Part shown: one piece after another, positions 15,857 through 26,279 of the stretch
Layout of the letters: every line of letters begins with the position of its first letter
How positions within the stretch are numbered: the stretch's first letter is position 1
Source of the DNA: DASZQY01 sp963843565
Lineage (GTDB): Bacteria; Pseudomonadota; Alphaproteobacteria; Rhizobiales; Kaistiaceae
Reading direction: 5' to 3'
Length of the DNA stretch: 64,000 nt
NCBI GenBank assembly: GCA_963843565.1
Contig: CAWJKY010000003.1
Location: 1,488,001-1,552,000, forward strand
The notes under the pieces: model-generated
The model's input: only the letters and a program-made list of their open reading frames with translations
Told to the model about the DNA's origin: nothing
Databases searched by the model: none
Translations under genes and position numbers: made by a program

Positions 15857-16492
15857 ATGCGCATTCATCGGTGGCTGATCGCAGCGGCATTTGCGGCGAT
15901 GACGTTCGGCAGCGGGGTCGCGCACGCCGGCCCGTTCCTCGACGCCCTTTTCGGCGGCGACGATTCGGGGGCCTACCAGGGACGGACCCTCTATCCCGAG
16001 CAGATCTCGCGCGATCGCGTGGTACCGTTCAAGTATCACCGGCGCACGGTGACCTTTGACACCAAGGAGTCGCCGGGCACCATCGTCATCGATACCAAGG
16101 CGCACTTCCTCTACTTCATCCTCGGCAACGACCGCGCGATTCGCTACGGCGTCGGCGTCGGCCGCCAGGGAATGGGCTGGCACGGGGTCGTCCGTGTGGG
16201 CGCCAAGGCGGAGTGGCCGGACTGGACGCCGCCGCCCGCCATGGTCGTGCGCGAGCGCAAGCGCGGCCATCGCCTGCCGTCGCACATGGCCGGCGGCCCC
16301 GGCAACCCGCTCGGCGCCCGCGCGCTGTATCTGCACAACGGCGGCGGCGACACCGGCTACCGCATCCACGGCACCAGCGAGCCGTGGACGATCGGGCTCA
16401 ACGTGTCGTCGGGCTGCATCCGGCTGGTCAACGACGACGTCATCGACCTGTTCAACCGCGTGAAGGTCGGAGCCCGGGTCGTCGTCATGTAG
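15857..16492 (+). CDS. L,D-transpeptidase (YkuD/ErfK family), second of two
   Basis: 211 residues. Signal peptide RIHRWLIAAAFAAMTFGSGV with cleavage after AHA near residue 24, then a YkuD domain closely similar to the upstream protein: shared SPGTIVIDTKAHFLYF, EWPDWTPPP and GGPGNPLGARALYL, and active site YRIHGTSEPWTIGLN with SSGCIRL. The two genes look like a tandem duplication with different N-terminal linkers. ATG 15857 is preferred over an upstream in-frame ATG (15782) because the signal peptide starts there. A strong terminator follows. Confidence 0.92.
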   Translation: MRIHRWLIAAAFAAMTFGSGVAHAGPFLDALFGGDDSGAYQGRTLYPEQISRDRVVPFKYHRRTVTFDTKESPGTIVIDTKAHFLYFILGNDRAIRYGVGVGRQGMGWHGVVRVGAKAEWPDWTPPPAMVVRERKRGHRLPSHMAGGPGNPLGARALYLHNGGGDTGYRIHGTSEPWTIGLNVSSGCIRLVNDDVIDLFNRVKVGARVVVM

Positions 16493-16521
16493 GCGCCGAT
16501 TGCGCCCACACCCGTTCCCGC

Positions 16522-16553
16522 AAAGGGGCGCCTTGGGGCGCCCCTTTGTTTTT
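16522..16553 (+). terminator. Rho-independent terminator after the L,D-transpeptidase genes
   Basis: Perfect 11-base arms (AAAGGGGCGCC at 16522-16532, GGCGCCCCTTT at 16537-16547) with loop TTGG, followed by GTTTTT. It ends transcription from the transpeptidase pair before the MFS gene. Confidence 0.9.
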
Positions 16554-16633
16554 CCGGCGGTTGGCTCTATTTCCCTGTCGGCGGCGCCCCGCGCCGCCCC
16601 TGCCCGTTATTCCCGTCGCCGGCGACACGCCCC

Positions 16634-18106
16634 ATGAACGACAGCCCCCGTCCTCCCGTGGAGGGCGTCACCTACCCCCTCGGTCCGGCCGACGTCCGCC
16701 GAATCATCATCGGCATCATCCTGGCAATGCTGCTTGCCGCCATGGACCAGACCATCGTGGCGACGGCGCTGCCGACCATCGGCAACGACCTCCACGATCT
16801 TACCCTGCTGCCCTGGGTGGTGACCGCCTACCTGCTCAGCGCGACAGCGGTGACGCCGTTCTACGGCAAGCTCGCCGATATCGTCGGCCGGCGCACCATG
16901 CTGCTCATCGCGATCAGCGTGTTCATGTTCGGCTCGGTGCTGTGCGCGCTGTCGCCGACCATGTGGTTCCTGATCCTGTCGCGTTTCCTGCAGGGGCTGG
17001 GCGGCGGCGGGCTGATCGCGCTTGCCCAGACGATCATCGCCGACATCGTGCCGCCCCGCGAGCGTATGCGCTATCAGGCCTACTTCGCGTCAGTGTTCGT
17101 CACCTCGTCGGTGGCCGGCCCGGTTCTCGGCGGCTTCTTCGCCGAGCGGCTGCACTGGTCGTTCATCTTCTGGATCAACCTGCCGCTCGGCATCCTGGCA
17201 CTGATCATGACGGCGGGCGTGCTGAAGCGCCTGCCGCGTCACGAGCGGCCGCACAAGCTCGATCTCATCGGCGCGGCGCTGATGGTGACGGGATCGGTCG
17301 CGCTGCTCCTGGCGCTGTCGTGGGGCGGCGGGATCTATGCGTGGGGCTCGGCCGAGATCATCGGCCTGCTGGCCCTTTCGGTCGTGGCCTGGGTGCTGTT
17401 CGTGGTCCGCCTGCTCAACGCCGCCGAGCCGTTCGTGCCGCTGGCGGTGATGTTCAATCCGGTGGTGGCGGCCGGCACCGCCTCCAACTTCTTCGTGGTC
17501 GGCACCATGGTCGGCCTGTCGATCTACGTGCCGATCTATTTCGAGACGGTCCTCGGCCTCACGCCCGACATCTCCGGCCTGGCGCTGATCGCGCTGATGG
17601 GCGGCACGGTGACCGGCGCGCAGATCGCCGGCCGGATCGTGGCGTGGACGGTGCACTACAAGCGCGGGCCGATTGTTGGACTGGTGGTGTCGATGGCCGC
17701 CATGGCGGTGCTGGCGGTCATGGCCACGTCGCTGTCGCTCGTCTGGGTCGAGGTGCTGCTGGCGATCGCCGGCGTCGGCCTCGGCACGATCTTCCCGACC
17801 ACCACCGTCGCCGTGCAAAACGCCGTTGTGCCGCACCAGCTCGGCACCGCCACGGCCAGCTTCAACTTCTTCCGCTCGCTGGGCAGCGCCATTCTGGTCG
17901 CCGTCTTCGGCGCCATCTTCATCGGCGGCCTCGGCCTCGGCGGGCAGCCGATCGGTTCGCTCGCCCAGCTCGTCCAGATGGCCGCCGCCAACGGCATGGA
18001 GATCGCGCCGGTCTTCCACTGGGTCTTCGGCGCGGCAGTGCTGACGCTCGCCATCGGCTTCCTGTGCTTCCTGTCCATGAAGGAGCTGCCGCTCCGCGGG
18101 CGGTAG
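16634..18106 (+). CDS. MFS drug/proton antiporter, DHA2 (14-helix) family
   Basis: 490-residue inner-membrane exporter. Helix 1 holds AAMDQTIVATALPTI, the DHA2 signature with the membrane-embedded Asp; LADIVGRR is motif A between helices 2 and 3; GGGGLIALAQTIIADIV and GPVLGGFFAERLHWSFIFWINLPLG (motif C region) follow. About 14 hydrophobic segments are seen. Families with this signature (EmrB/QacA-like) export lipophilic drugs in exchange for protons; the substrate here is unknown. No membrane-fusion partner gene is adjacent. Confidence 0.9.
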   Translation: MNDSPRPPVEGVTYPLGPADVRRIIIGIILAMLLAAMDQTIVATALPTIGNDLHDLTLLPWVVTAYLLSATAVTPFYGKLADIVGRRTMLLIAISVFMFGSVLCALSPTMWFLILSRFLQGLGGGGLIALAQTIIADIVPPRERMRYQAYFASVFVTSSVAGPVLGGFFAERLHWSFIFWINLPLGILALIMTAGVLKRLPRHERPHKLDLIGAALMVTGSVALLLALSWGGGIYAWGSAEIIGLLALSVVAWVLFVVRLLNAAEPFVPLAVMFNPVVAAGTASNFFVVGTMVGLSIYVPIYFETVLGLTPDISGLALIALMGGTVTGAQIAGRIVAWTVHYKRGPIVGLVVSMAAMAVLAVMATSLSLVWVEVLLAIAGVGLGTIFPTTTVAVQNAVVPHQLGTATASFNFFRSLGSAILVAVFGAIFIGGLGLGGQPIGSLAQLVQMAAANGMEIAPVFHWVFGAAVLTLAIGFLCFLSMKELPLRGR

Positions 18107-18333
18107 GCGCGGGCTCTTCTTGTGCGTCGGCCTCCTTTGGCAAATCGGCAACACCGGCCGGCGATTTCGAGTCGGGGAGATTGCCGGGCAGGTTCGCGCG
18201 GCGTATAGGTCGCGGCCTCGGCAAGAGGAGTTGCCTCGATGAGTGGGACCACTACAGCGCGAGCGGACTGACCGCTCGACCCGTCAGCGGCGGGTCTTCC
18301 CCCCTCTCGATTCCTCTTTCGTCGGACTCATTC

Positions 18334-19503
18334 ATGTCCTATCTGCGCAACGACGCGGTCAACCGCGTCAATCTGCACTCGGCCATCCAGGCGCTCGCCC
18401 AGGGCGCCGGCGGTGTCTTCTTCTTCGTGTTTCTGCTCCGCGCCGGCGTCTCGGTGCCGGTGACGCTGCTGTTTCAGGCGGCGATCCTGGTGGTCCGTTT
18501 CGCGCTGCGACCGCTCGTCCTGCCGCTCGCCGTACGCTTCGGACTGAAGCCGCTGCTGATCACCGGCGCGCTGATCCTCGCGCTGCAATACCCGACGCTC
18601 GCGGAAGTGCGCGGCGTCGATGCGGCACTTGTGGCGCTCTGTGCGATCGTCGCGCTCGGCGACATTCTCTACTGGGTTTCTTACAACGCCTACTTCGCCT
18701 CGGTCGGCGATGCCGAGCACCGCGGCCACCAGATCGGCGCGCGCGAAGCGGCCGTGGCGCTTGCCGGGATCGCCGGGCCGTTCATCGGCGCTTGGGCGCT
18801 CGTGACGGTAGGGCCGCGGGAGACGTTCGCGGCGGTCGGCGTCGTGCATGCGTTGGCCGTCCTGCCGCTCCTCGCCATCCCCAACGTGGCGGTCGTCAAG
18901 TCGGCGCCCGGCGTGCTCGCCACGGCGCGGCTCGGGTTCGCGCTCGCCGCCCTCGACGGCTGGTTCGACGCCGGGTTCATCTTTGTCTGGCAGATGGCGC
19001 TTTTCCGCGCGCTCGGGGAAAACTTCCCGGCTTACGGCGGCGCCATGGCGCTGGCCGGTCTGGTCGGCGCGGTCTTCTCCCTGATGCTCGGCCGCAACGT
19101 CGACCTCGGCCACGGTGGACGGACGGTGGCGATCGCCTATTCGGTGGCCGCGGCGATCGTCGTGGTGCGCGCCGGCAGCCTCAACTCGGCCTGGCTGGCG
19201 GTGAGCGCCAACGCACTCGGTGCAGTGGCACTGCCGTTGATCCTGCCGGTCATGGGGACGCCGATCTACAACCGCGCCAAGGCCTCACCCTGCCCGTTCC
19301 GCTTCAGCCTCGCCATGGAAGCCGGCTGGGACATCGGCTGCACGGCGGCCTGTCTCATCGCCGCGTGGCTGACGGCGACCGGCGTGCCGCTTTCGGCGAG
19401 CGTGCTGCTGGCGCTGCCGGCGCTCGCCGTGGCGGCGTTGCTGCTGCGCGGCTATTATCGCGGGATCGGCCTCGCGGTGCCGGCTCAGACGATGAGCCGG
19501 TAG
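18334..19503 (+). CDS. MFS-type transporter
   Basis: 389 residues with about 12 hydrophobic segments, starting MSYLRNDAVNRVNLHSAIQAL. It is an MFS-like permease without the strong motif A of the preceding gene; RFGLKPLLITGALI sits in the equivalent loop. A charged cytoplasmic loop (GDAEHRGHQIGARE) follows helix 4. Substrate not recognised. It ends 18 bases inside the convergent malate synthase gene, so the two stops overlap. Confidence 0.75.
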   Translation: MSYLRNDAVNRVNLHSAIQALAQGAGGVFFFVFLLRAGVSVPVTLLFQAAILVVRFALRPLVLPLAVRFGLKPLLITGALILALQYPTLAEVRGVDAALVALCAIVALGDILYWVSYNAYFASVGDAEHRGHQIGAREAAVALAGIAGPFIGAWALVTVGPRETFAAVGVVHALAVLPLLAIPNVAVVKSAPGVLATARLGFALAALDGWFDAGFIFVWQMALFRALGENFPAYGGAMALAGLVGAVFSLMLGRNVDLGHGGRTVAIAYSVAAAIVVVRAGSLNSAWLAVSANALGAVALPLILPVMGTPIYNRAKASPCPFRFSLAMEAGWDIGCTAACLIAAWLTATGVPLSASVLLALPALAVAALLLRGYYRGIGLAVPAQTMSR

Positions 19504-21083
19504 GCCGGGATCGTCAGGAAGGCGGCGAGCTCGTCGGCGGTCGACAGTCTGCGGAACAGGTCGATCGCTTCGGGGAAGCGGCCCTTGGCGTAGGTGTCGG
19601 GGCCGATTTCTCCTTTCACCTTTTCCATCTCCTCGCCGAGACACTTCTCGAAGAGGTCCTTGGTCGCCTTCACGCCGCCTTCCAGTTCCGCCTCAAAGTG
19701 CAGCTCCTGCCAGATCTGCGAACGGCTGATCTCGGCGGTGGCGGCATCCTCCATCAGATTGTAGAGCGGCACGGCGCCACGGCCGCGCAGCCACGCCTCG
19801 ATGTACTGGACGCCGACGCGAATGTTGTGGCGCAGTCCCTCCTCCGTGCGCGTGCCGTCGTGGACCTCGAGCAGATCCATGCGTCCGACGGCGACGTCGG
19901 CGCGCATCTTGTCGAGCTGGTTCGCCTGCGGCATGAACTTGTCGAAGACCTCCTGCGCCACCGGCACCAGGTCCGGGTGCGCCACCCAGGTGCCGTCGTG
20001 GCCGGCCTTCGCCTCGCGCTCCTTGTCGGCGCGCACCTTCTCGAAGGCCGCTTCGTTGATCTCCGGGTTCTTGCGGTCGGGAATCTGCGCCGCCATGCCG
20101 CCCATGGCGAAGGCGCCGCGGCGGTGGCAGGTCTTGATGAGCAGTTCCGAGTAGGCCTTCAGGAACGCCTTGCCCATCACCACCTGGCCGCGGTCGGGCA
20201 GCAGGAACTTCCTGTTGTTGCGCAGCGTCTTGATGAACGAGAAGATGTAGTCCCAGCGACCGCAGTTGAGCCCCGCCATGTGGTCGCGCAGCTCGTAGAT
20301 GATCTCGTCCATCTCGAAGGCCGCCGGCAGCGTCTCGATCAGCACCGTCGCCTTGATGGTGCCGACCGGCACGCCAAGCTCGCCCTCGGCGAAGGTGAAC
20401 ACCTCGTTCCACAGGCGCGCCTCGAGGTAGCTCTCGAGCTTCGGCAGGTAGAAATAGGGGCCGGTGCCGGCAGCGAGCACGGTCTTCACGTTGGTGAAGA
20501 AATAGAGACCGAAATCGAACAGGCCGCCAGCCATCGGCTGGCCGTCGACGACGAAGTGCTCTTCCGGCAGGTGCCAGCCGCGCGGCCGCACGAGCAGCAC
20601 GGCGGGCTTCGCCGACAGCTTGTAATCCTTGCCGCTCGCCGGATCGGTGAAGTCGATTGCGTTCGCCCAGCGGTCCTTGAGGTTCAGCTGCCCCTCGATC
20701 TGGTTTTCCCAGGTCGGCGAGTTGGCGTCCTCGAAGTCCGCCATGAAGACCTTGGCGCCGGAGTTCAGCGCGTTGATCACCATCTTGCGGTCGGTCGGTC
20801 CGGTGATCTCGACGCGCCGGTCCTGGAGGTCGGCGGGGATCGGCGCCACCTTCCAGTCGCCGTCGCGGACGTGCCTGGTCTCAGGCAGGAAATCGGGCAG
20901 TTCGCCCTTGTCGAACCGGGCCTGGCGCTCCTCGCGCAGCGTCAGCAGGCGCAGCCGCGACGGATTGAATTTGCGGTGCAGCGCCGCCAGAAACGCCATC
21001 GCTGCGTCGCTCAGCACTTCGCCGGCGCGCGGGCCGAGGGCTCCGTGAATCTCGACGCCCTGGATTCTGCCTTTTTCGCTCAT
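19485..21083 (-). CDS. aceB: Malate synthase A
   Basis: Condenses glyoxylate with acetyl-CoA to malate. 532 residues, the usual length of the A isoform (form G is about 720). Seen are the magnesium and glyoxylate site region FMADFEDANSPTWENQIEGQ, RPRGWHLPEEH with the catalytic arginine, ATVLIETLPAAFEMDEI, GLNCGRWDYIFSFIK, and NLMEDAATAEISRSQIWQ with the C-terminal catalytic Asp. ATG 21083 has GGAGG about 7 bases before it. With GlcDEF encoded about 2.7 kb away it can complete glycolate use; isocitrate lyase is not in the window. Confidence 0.95.
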   Translation of the reverse strand: MSEKGRIQGVEIHGALGPRAGEVLSDAAMAFLAALHRKFNPSRLRLLTLREERQARFDKGELPDFLPETRHVRDGDWKVAPIPADLQDRRVEITGPTDRKMVINALNSGAKVFMADFEDANSPTWENQIEGQLNLKDRWANAIDFTDPASGKDYKLSAKPAVLLVRPRGWHLPEEHFVVDGQPMAGGLFDFGLYFFTNVKTVLAAGTGPYFYLPKLESYLEARLWNEVFTFAEGELGVPVGTIKATVLIETLPAAFEMDEIIYELRDHMAGLNCGRWDYIFSFIKTLRNNRKFLLPDRGQVVMGKAFLKAYSELLIKTCHRRGAFAMGGMAAQIPDRKNPEINEAAFEKVRADKEREAKAGHDGTWVAHPDLVPVAQEVFDKFMPQANQLDKMRADVAVGRMDLLEVHDGTRTEEGLRHNIRVGVQYIEAWLRGRGAVPLYNLMEDAATAEISRSQIWQELHFEAELEGGVKATKDLFEKCLGEEMEKVKGEIGPDTYAKGRFPEAIDLFRRLSTADELAAFLTIPAYRLIV

Positions 21084-21241
21084 TTTCGTGCCTCCACGCC
21101 CCCGTTTCGCCCCCTGACTTGTTGGGAGCACTCTATGGCACAGGCCGGGCGCCAACTGAACCAATTCCGGCCGGCAGCGCGCGCCGGGGTGGCGGAAACC
21201 GGCCATACCCCCTATATGCCCGGTTCCTCTGGAGGCGGCGC

Positions 21242-22167
<926 letters not shown>

Positions 22168-22171
<4 letters not shown>

Positions 22172-22929
22172 ACGCCATCGCGATCTGGACGATCTACCGC
22201 TTCGAAATGGCGCGGACCTTCCGCACCCTGCTTCAGTCGATCGTGGCGCCGGTCATCACGACGTCGCTCTATTTCATCGTGTTCGGTTCGGCGATCGGCT
22301 CGCGCATCAGCACGGTCGACGGCATCGGCTACGGCTCGTTCATCGTGCCCGGACTGATCATGCTGACGCTGCTGACGCTGTCGATTTCCAACGCCTCGAT
22401 CGGCATCTACTTTCCGAAGTTCACCGGCACGGTCTACGAGGTCCTTTCGGCGCCGATCTCCTACCTCGAGATCGTCATCGCCTACGTCGGCGCGGCGGCG
22501 ACCAAATCGGTGATCCTCGGTCTGGTCATCCTCGCCACCGCCTCGTTCTTCGTGACGATCCACATCGACCACGTGGCGGTCATGGCGCTGTTCATGGTGC
22601 TGACGGCGGTCACCTTCTGCCTGTTCGGCTTCATCATCGGCCTGTGGGCGGACGGCTTCGAGAAGCTGTCGCTGGTGCCGCTGCTGTTCGTGACGCCGCT
22701 CACCTTCCTCGGCGGCACGTTCTATTCGATCAAGATGCTCCCCGATTTCTGGCAGGGGGTGTCGCTGTTCAACCCGGTCGTCTACCTAGTCTCGGGCTTC
22801 CGCTGGAGCTTCTTTTCGACCGCCGACGTCAGCGTCTGGCTGAGCCTCGCCATGGTCTTCGTCTTTCTGGCGGCCTGCCTGGCGATCATCGCCTGGATGT
22901 TCCGCACCGGCTACCGGCTGAAGACCTAG
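22168..22929 (+). CDS. ABC-2 exporter, membrane subunit
   Basis: 253 residues with six predicted helices of the ABC-2 permease family (YadH-like). It starts at GTG 22168, overlapping the ATPase stop (GTGA). Typical features are the N-terminal RFEMARTFRTLLQSIVAPVITT amphipathic stretch, the central LSISNASIGIYFPKFTGTVYEVLSAP coupling region, and PLTFLGGTFYSIKMLP before the last helices. It works with the preceding ATPase; substrate unknown. Confidence 0.92.
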
Positions 22930-22941
22930 CGCAGAGGAGCG

Positions 22942-23373
22942 CTAGAGGCCGGCGAGGATCGTCTCGATCCGCCCGCCCTTCATCTTCCGCCAGCCCTCGC
23001 CGAGACCCTTGAAGGCCATGTCGTCCTCGGGCCGGAAGCCGGCGTGGTCGAGATGGAGGCGTGTGCCGCCGGCGGTCTCCGTCAACGTCCAGGTGACGAC
23101 GGTCTCGATCGGCCCGCCCACCCAGGAGTAGCGCAGCCACTTCAGCGGCTCGAAGCCGAGCACCTTGCAGCGCACGATCCCGTCGAATCCGGCCGCGGGG
23201 ACCGGATCGGTGCGGAAGGTGAAACTGTGGCCGACTTCTAGACGGAAGTCGTTCGGCATGAGCCAGCGCGCGATCAACTCCGACTCCGTCAGGAGTCGCC
23301 ACACCTTCTCCGGCGGGTAAGCGTAGTCGTAGTCGACTTCGATCGTGCGGGTCGCCACTGCCGTGTCGTTCAT
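22942..23373 (-). CDS. SRPBCC (AHSA1/START-like) domain protein
   Basis: 143 residues with the helix-grip fold pattern of AHSA1-type proteins: RTIEVDYDYAYPPEKVWRLLTESELIARWLMPNDF at the N terminus, then alternating strands and a C-terminal helix FKGLGEGWRKM. Such proteins bind small hydrophobic ligands and are often paired with an ArsR regulator, as here: its ATG overlaps the regulator's stop by 4 bases. The ligand is unknown. Confidence 0.88.
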   Translation of the reverse strand: MNDTAVATRTIEVDYDYAYPPEKVWRLLTESELIARWLMPNDFRLEVGHSFTFRTDPVPAAGFDGIVRCKVLGFEPLKWLRYSWVGGPIETVVTWTLTETAGGTRLHLDHAGFRPEDDMAFKGLGEGWRKMKGGRIETILAGL

Positions 23374-23696
23374 CGGTCCAGCTCCTTCAGGACATCGTCG
23401 AGTTTTTCGAGGTGCTTCAGCCAGAACGCCTCCTGCCGCGCGATCCAGTTGGTCAGCGGCGCGAGGTTTTTCGTGTCCGGGCGATAGTGGGTGTTGCGTC
23501 CGGCCTTGCGCTCACTGACGAGGCCGGCGCGGCGGAGCGCCTTCAGGTGCTGCGAGACGGCCGGCTGCGACACCCCGGCCCCGGCCGTCAGTTCGGCGAC
23601 CGTCGCCTCCCCGTCCCGCGTCAGCCGCTCGAAGACGGCACGCCGGGTCGGGTCGGCAAGCGCCCGAAATACCTCACCAATTGCCGCCTGCTGCAT
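23370..23696 (-). CDS. ArsR-family transcriptional regulator
   Basis: 108-residue winged-helix repressor. Recognition region: FRALADPTRRAVFERLTRDGEATVAELTAGAGVSQPAVSQHLKALRRAGLV. No metal-binding cysteines are present in the DNA-recognition helix (the protein has none at all), so metal sensing by the ArsR CxC site is excluded; this matches the non-metal ArsR subgroup paired with SRPBCC proteins. Its start lies 11 bases from a tandem palindrome likely to be its own operator. Confidence 0.93.
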   Translation of the reverse strand: MQQAAIGEVFRALADPTRRAVFERLTRDGEATVAELTAGAGVSQPAVSQHLKALRRAGLVSERKAGRNTHYRPDTKNLAPLTNWIARQEAFWLKHLEKLDDVLKELDR

Positions 23697-23706
23697 GGCG
23701 TAACTC

Positions 23707-23742
23707 CATAAGTCTTGGCTTATGAATAAGCACCGACTTATG
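23707..23742. promoter_or_regulatory. Tandem palindromic operator, probably for the ArsR regulator
   Basis: Two 18-base inverted repeats sit end to end: CATAAG-6 bases-CTTATG (23707-23724) and AATAAG-6 bases-CTTATG (23725-23742). They lie just upstream of the ArsR start (23696, minus strand) and downstream of the glcF stop. Tandem palindromes of this size fit two winged-helix dimers on one face of the DNA; autorepression is inferred. Confidence 0.7.
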
Positions 23743-23760
23743 GAATGTCAAGGAGCTGTT

Positions 23761-25068
23761 TCAGAGCGCTGCGAGCTTCTCCGGCTTCGGCCCGCCATAG
23801 GCCCAGTCGAGCAGCTCGACGGTGTGGACGACCGGCTGGGTGACCGCCCCACCGATCTGCGTCAGGCATCCGATGTTGCCGGCGGCGATCACGTCGGCGC
23901 CGGTCGCGGCGATGGCGCCGGCCTTGCGCGCTTTCAGCCGCGCCGCGATTTCGGGCTGAAGCATGTTGTAGGTGCCGGCCGACCCGCAGCACAGGTGCGC
24001 CTCCGCCGGCTCGCGCACCTCGAAGCCGGCGCGCAGCAGCAGCGCCTTCGGCGCCGTCTTCACCTGCTGGCCGTGCTGGAGCGAGCAGGCGGCGTGATAG
24101 GCGACGACCGGGCGCCTCGCTTCGACCGGCGCGCCGAGGTCGAGAGCCTCCAGATATTCGGAGACGTCGCGGGCGATCCGCGATACGCGCGCCGCCTTGT
24201 CGGCATAGCCGGGATCGTTGCGGAACAGGAAGCCGTAGTCCTTGATGGTCGTTCCGCACCCCGACGTGGTCACCACGATCGCGTCGAGCTGGCCTTTGTC
24301 CATCTCGCGGACCCAGGCGTCGATGTTGGCGCGCGCGAAGGCGTGGGCGTCGTCGGTGCGCCCCATGTGGTGGGGCAGCGCGCCGCAGCACCCCTCCCCC
24401 TCGGCCAGCACCACCTCGATGCCCTGCCGGGTCAGCAATCGTACGGCGGCGGCGTTGATACCAGGATCGAGCACCGACTGGGCGCAGCCGCGCAAAAGCA
24501 CCACGCGGCCCTTGCGCTCCCCGGTCGCCGGGAAGACGCCGGGGCGCGTCGCGGCGCTCGTCTTCGGCAGGCGTTTCGGCGCGAGGTCGAGCATGGCGGC
24601 AAGGCGCGCGAAGCCGGGGATGCGCTTCAGGATCGGCGCGAACGGTCGACCGGCGAAGGCGGCGATCACCGCGGCGCGGAACCGCGCCGGATAGGGCAGG
24701 ACGGCGGCGAGCAGCGCGCGCGTTGCGCGGTCCATGAACGGCCGCCTGTAGGTCTTCTCGATGTGGGCGCGGGCATGATCGACCAGATGCATGTAGTCGA
24801 CGCCGGACGGACAGGTCGTCATGCAGGCAAGGCACGACAGACAGCGGTCGATGTGGGTAGTCACCTCTTCCGACGCGGCGGCGCCCGCCTCCAGCATGTC
24901 CTTGATCAGGTAGATGCGCCCGCGCGGGCTGTCGAGTTCGTCGCCGAGCAGCACATACGTCGGGCAGGTCGCCGTGCAGAACCCGCAATGGACGCACGAG
25001 CGCAGGATCTTGTCGGCGGTGGCGATCTCAGGGTCGGCGAGCTGGGCGAGGGTGAAGCTGGTCTGCAT
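23761..25068 (-). CDS. glcF: Glycolate oxidase iron-sulfur subunit
   Basis: Carries electrons from the flavin subunits of glycolate oxidase towards the respiratory chain. 435 residues: two ferredoxin motifs, CVHCGFCTATCPTY (about 25-38) and CLSCLACMTTCPSG (about 76-89), then two CCG domains (GEGCCGALPHHMG and EAHLCCGSAGTYN) typical of GlcF and heterodisulfide reductase-like proteins. It is the last gene of the minus-strand glcD-small ORF-glcE-glcF unit, 7 bases after glcE. Confidence 0.95.
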   Translation of the reverse strand: MQTSFTLAQLADPEIATADKILRSCVHCGFCTATCPTYVLLGDELDSPRGRIYLIKDMLEAGAAASEEVTTHIDRCLSCLACMTTCPSGVDYMHLVDHARAHIEKTYRRPFMDRATRALLAAVLPYPARFRAAVIAAFAGRPFAPILKRIPGFARLAAMLDLAPKRLPKTSAATRPGVFPATGERKGRVVLLRGCAQSVLDPGINAAAVRLLTRQGIEVVLAEGEGCCGALPHHMGRTDDAHAFARANIDAWVREMDKGQLDAIVVTTSGCGTTIKDYGFLFRNDPGYADKAARVSRIARDVSEYLEALDLGAPVEARRPVVAYHAACSLQHGQQVKTAPKALLLRAGFEVREPAEAHLCCGSAGTYNMLQPEIAARLKARKAGAIAATGADVIAAGNIGCLTQIGGAVTQPVVHTVELLDWAYGGPKPEKLAAL

Positions 25069-25075
25069 GATGCGC

Positions 25076-26257
25076 TCACACCCCCGCGTACATGCGGCCG
25101 GGGTTGAGAATCCCGGCCGGGTCGAAAGTCGCCTTGAGCCGCTTGGTCAGCGCCATGACCGGCGCCGGGAGCGGCTCGAACACGTCGATGGCGTTGCGGA
25201 CCGAATCCGGCGCCCGCACTAGCGTCGCGTGACCGCCGCCGGCCGCCGCGACCGCGACGCGGATCGTCGCCGCGCCGGCGTCTTCGCCCGATCCGCCGGC
25301 GATCCACACCAGTCCGCCGCCCCAGTCGTAGAGCACGCGGCAGGGAAACGCGGCGCGCGCCGCCGCCGCGATCATGGGCCCGTCGGTCGGCTTCACCGAC
25401 ACGCGCCACAGCGGCACGTCGGTGGGCGCCGCTAGGCCGTCGAGGTCTAGGATCGTGGTCCACAAACTCCGCGAGATTTCCGCCTCCTGGATCGCCGCGG
25501 CGCCGAAGTCGGCGAGCGCGCGGGCGAGCCGCTTGGCCCGGTCGGAGACCGAATCGGCGAAGCCCTCGATCCTCAGATACGTGCGCGCCGGGTCGCTGTC
25601 GGAAGCCGGGCGGTGGGCGGCGCCGGTCACGGAGAAGGGCGAGCCCAGCGCCGCCGCCATGGCCATGACCGCGCGATCGTCGGCGAGGCCGGAAAGCGCC
25701 AGCGTCGCCTCGGTCTCCGGGGCGGGCAACACCTTGAAGGTGACCTCGGTGAGCACGGCGAGCGTCCCATATGAGCCGGCCAGCGTCTTCACCAGGTCAT
25801 AGCCGGTGACGTTCTTCATCACCCGTCCGCCGGAGCGCACCACGGCGCCCGCCCCGGTGACGGCGCGCACGCCGATCAGGCTATCGCGCGCTGCGCCCAG
25901 CTGGATGCGACGCGGGCCGGAGAGGTTGGCGGCGGCGATCGCCCCGATGGTCGGCGTGCCGGAGGAGCCGTAGAGGGCGCGATGATCGGGCGGCTCGAAG
26001 GCGAGGCGCTGGTTGTGTTCGGCGAGTGCCGCCTCGATCTCGGCGAGCGGCGTGCCGGCGCGCGCCGAAAGCACCAGCTCGGCCGGTTCGTAAAGGGTGA
26101 TGCCGGTGAGGCTGGCGCTCGAAAGGATCTCGGCGACCTGCATGGGCCGCCCGAGGCCGGTGCGGGTGCCGCCGCCGGCCACGCCCAACGGCGTCGCCTT
26201 CGCCGCGGCGTCGGCCACGGCAGCGGCAAGCTCTTTCTCGTCGGCGGGGGTCAGCAT
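25076..26257 (-). CDS. glcE: Glycolate oxidase FAD-binding subunit GlcE
   Basis: 393 residues of the FAD-binding PCMH (vanillyl-alcohol oxidase) family. FAD region: TPLGVAGGGTRTGLG, then SSGTPTIGAIAAANLSGPRRIQLGAARDSLIG, and GYDLVKTLAGSYGTLAVLTEVTFKVLP. It ends FDPAGILNPGRMY, the standard GlcD/GlcE tail. ATG 26257 (MLTPADEKEL) is chosen over the longer frame because homology begins there. It forms the GlcDEF complex with the flanking products, at the membrane. Confidence 0.95.
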   Translation of the reverse strand: MLTPADEKELAAAVADAAAKATPLGVAGGGTRTGLGRPMQVAEILSSASLTGITLYEPAELVLSARAGTPLAEIEAALAEHNQRLAFEPPDHRALYGSSGTPTIGAIAAANLSGPRRIQLGAARDSLIGVRAVTGAGAVVRSGGRVMKNVTGYDLVKTLAGSYGTLAVLTEVTFKVLPAPETEATLALSGLADDRAVMAMAAALGSPFSVTGAAHRPASDSDPARTYLRIEGFADSVSDRAKRLARALADFGAAAIQEAEISRSLWTTILDLDGLAAPTDVPLWRVSVKPTDGPMIAAAARAAFPCRVLYDWGGGLVWIAGGSGEDAGAATIRVAVAAAGGGHATLVRAPDSVRNAIDVFEPLPAPVMALTKRLKATFDPAGILNPGRMYAGV

Positions 26258-26279
26258 CGGCCGGCCCCCGGCGTCATCC

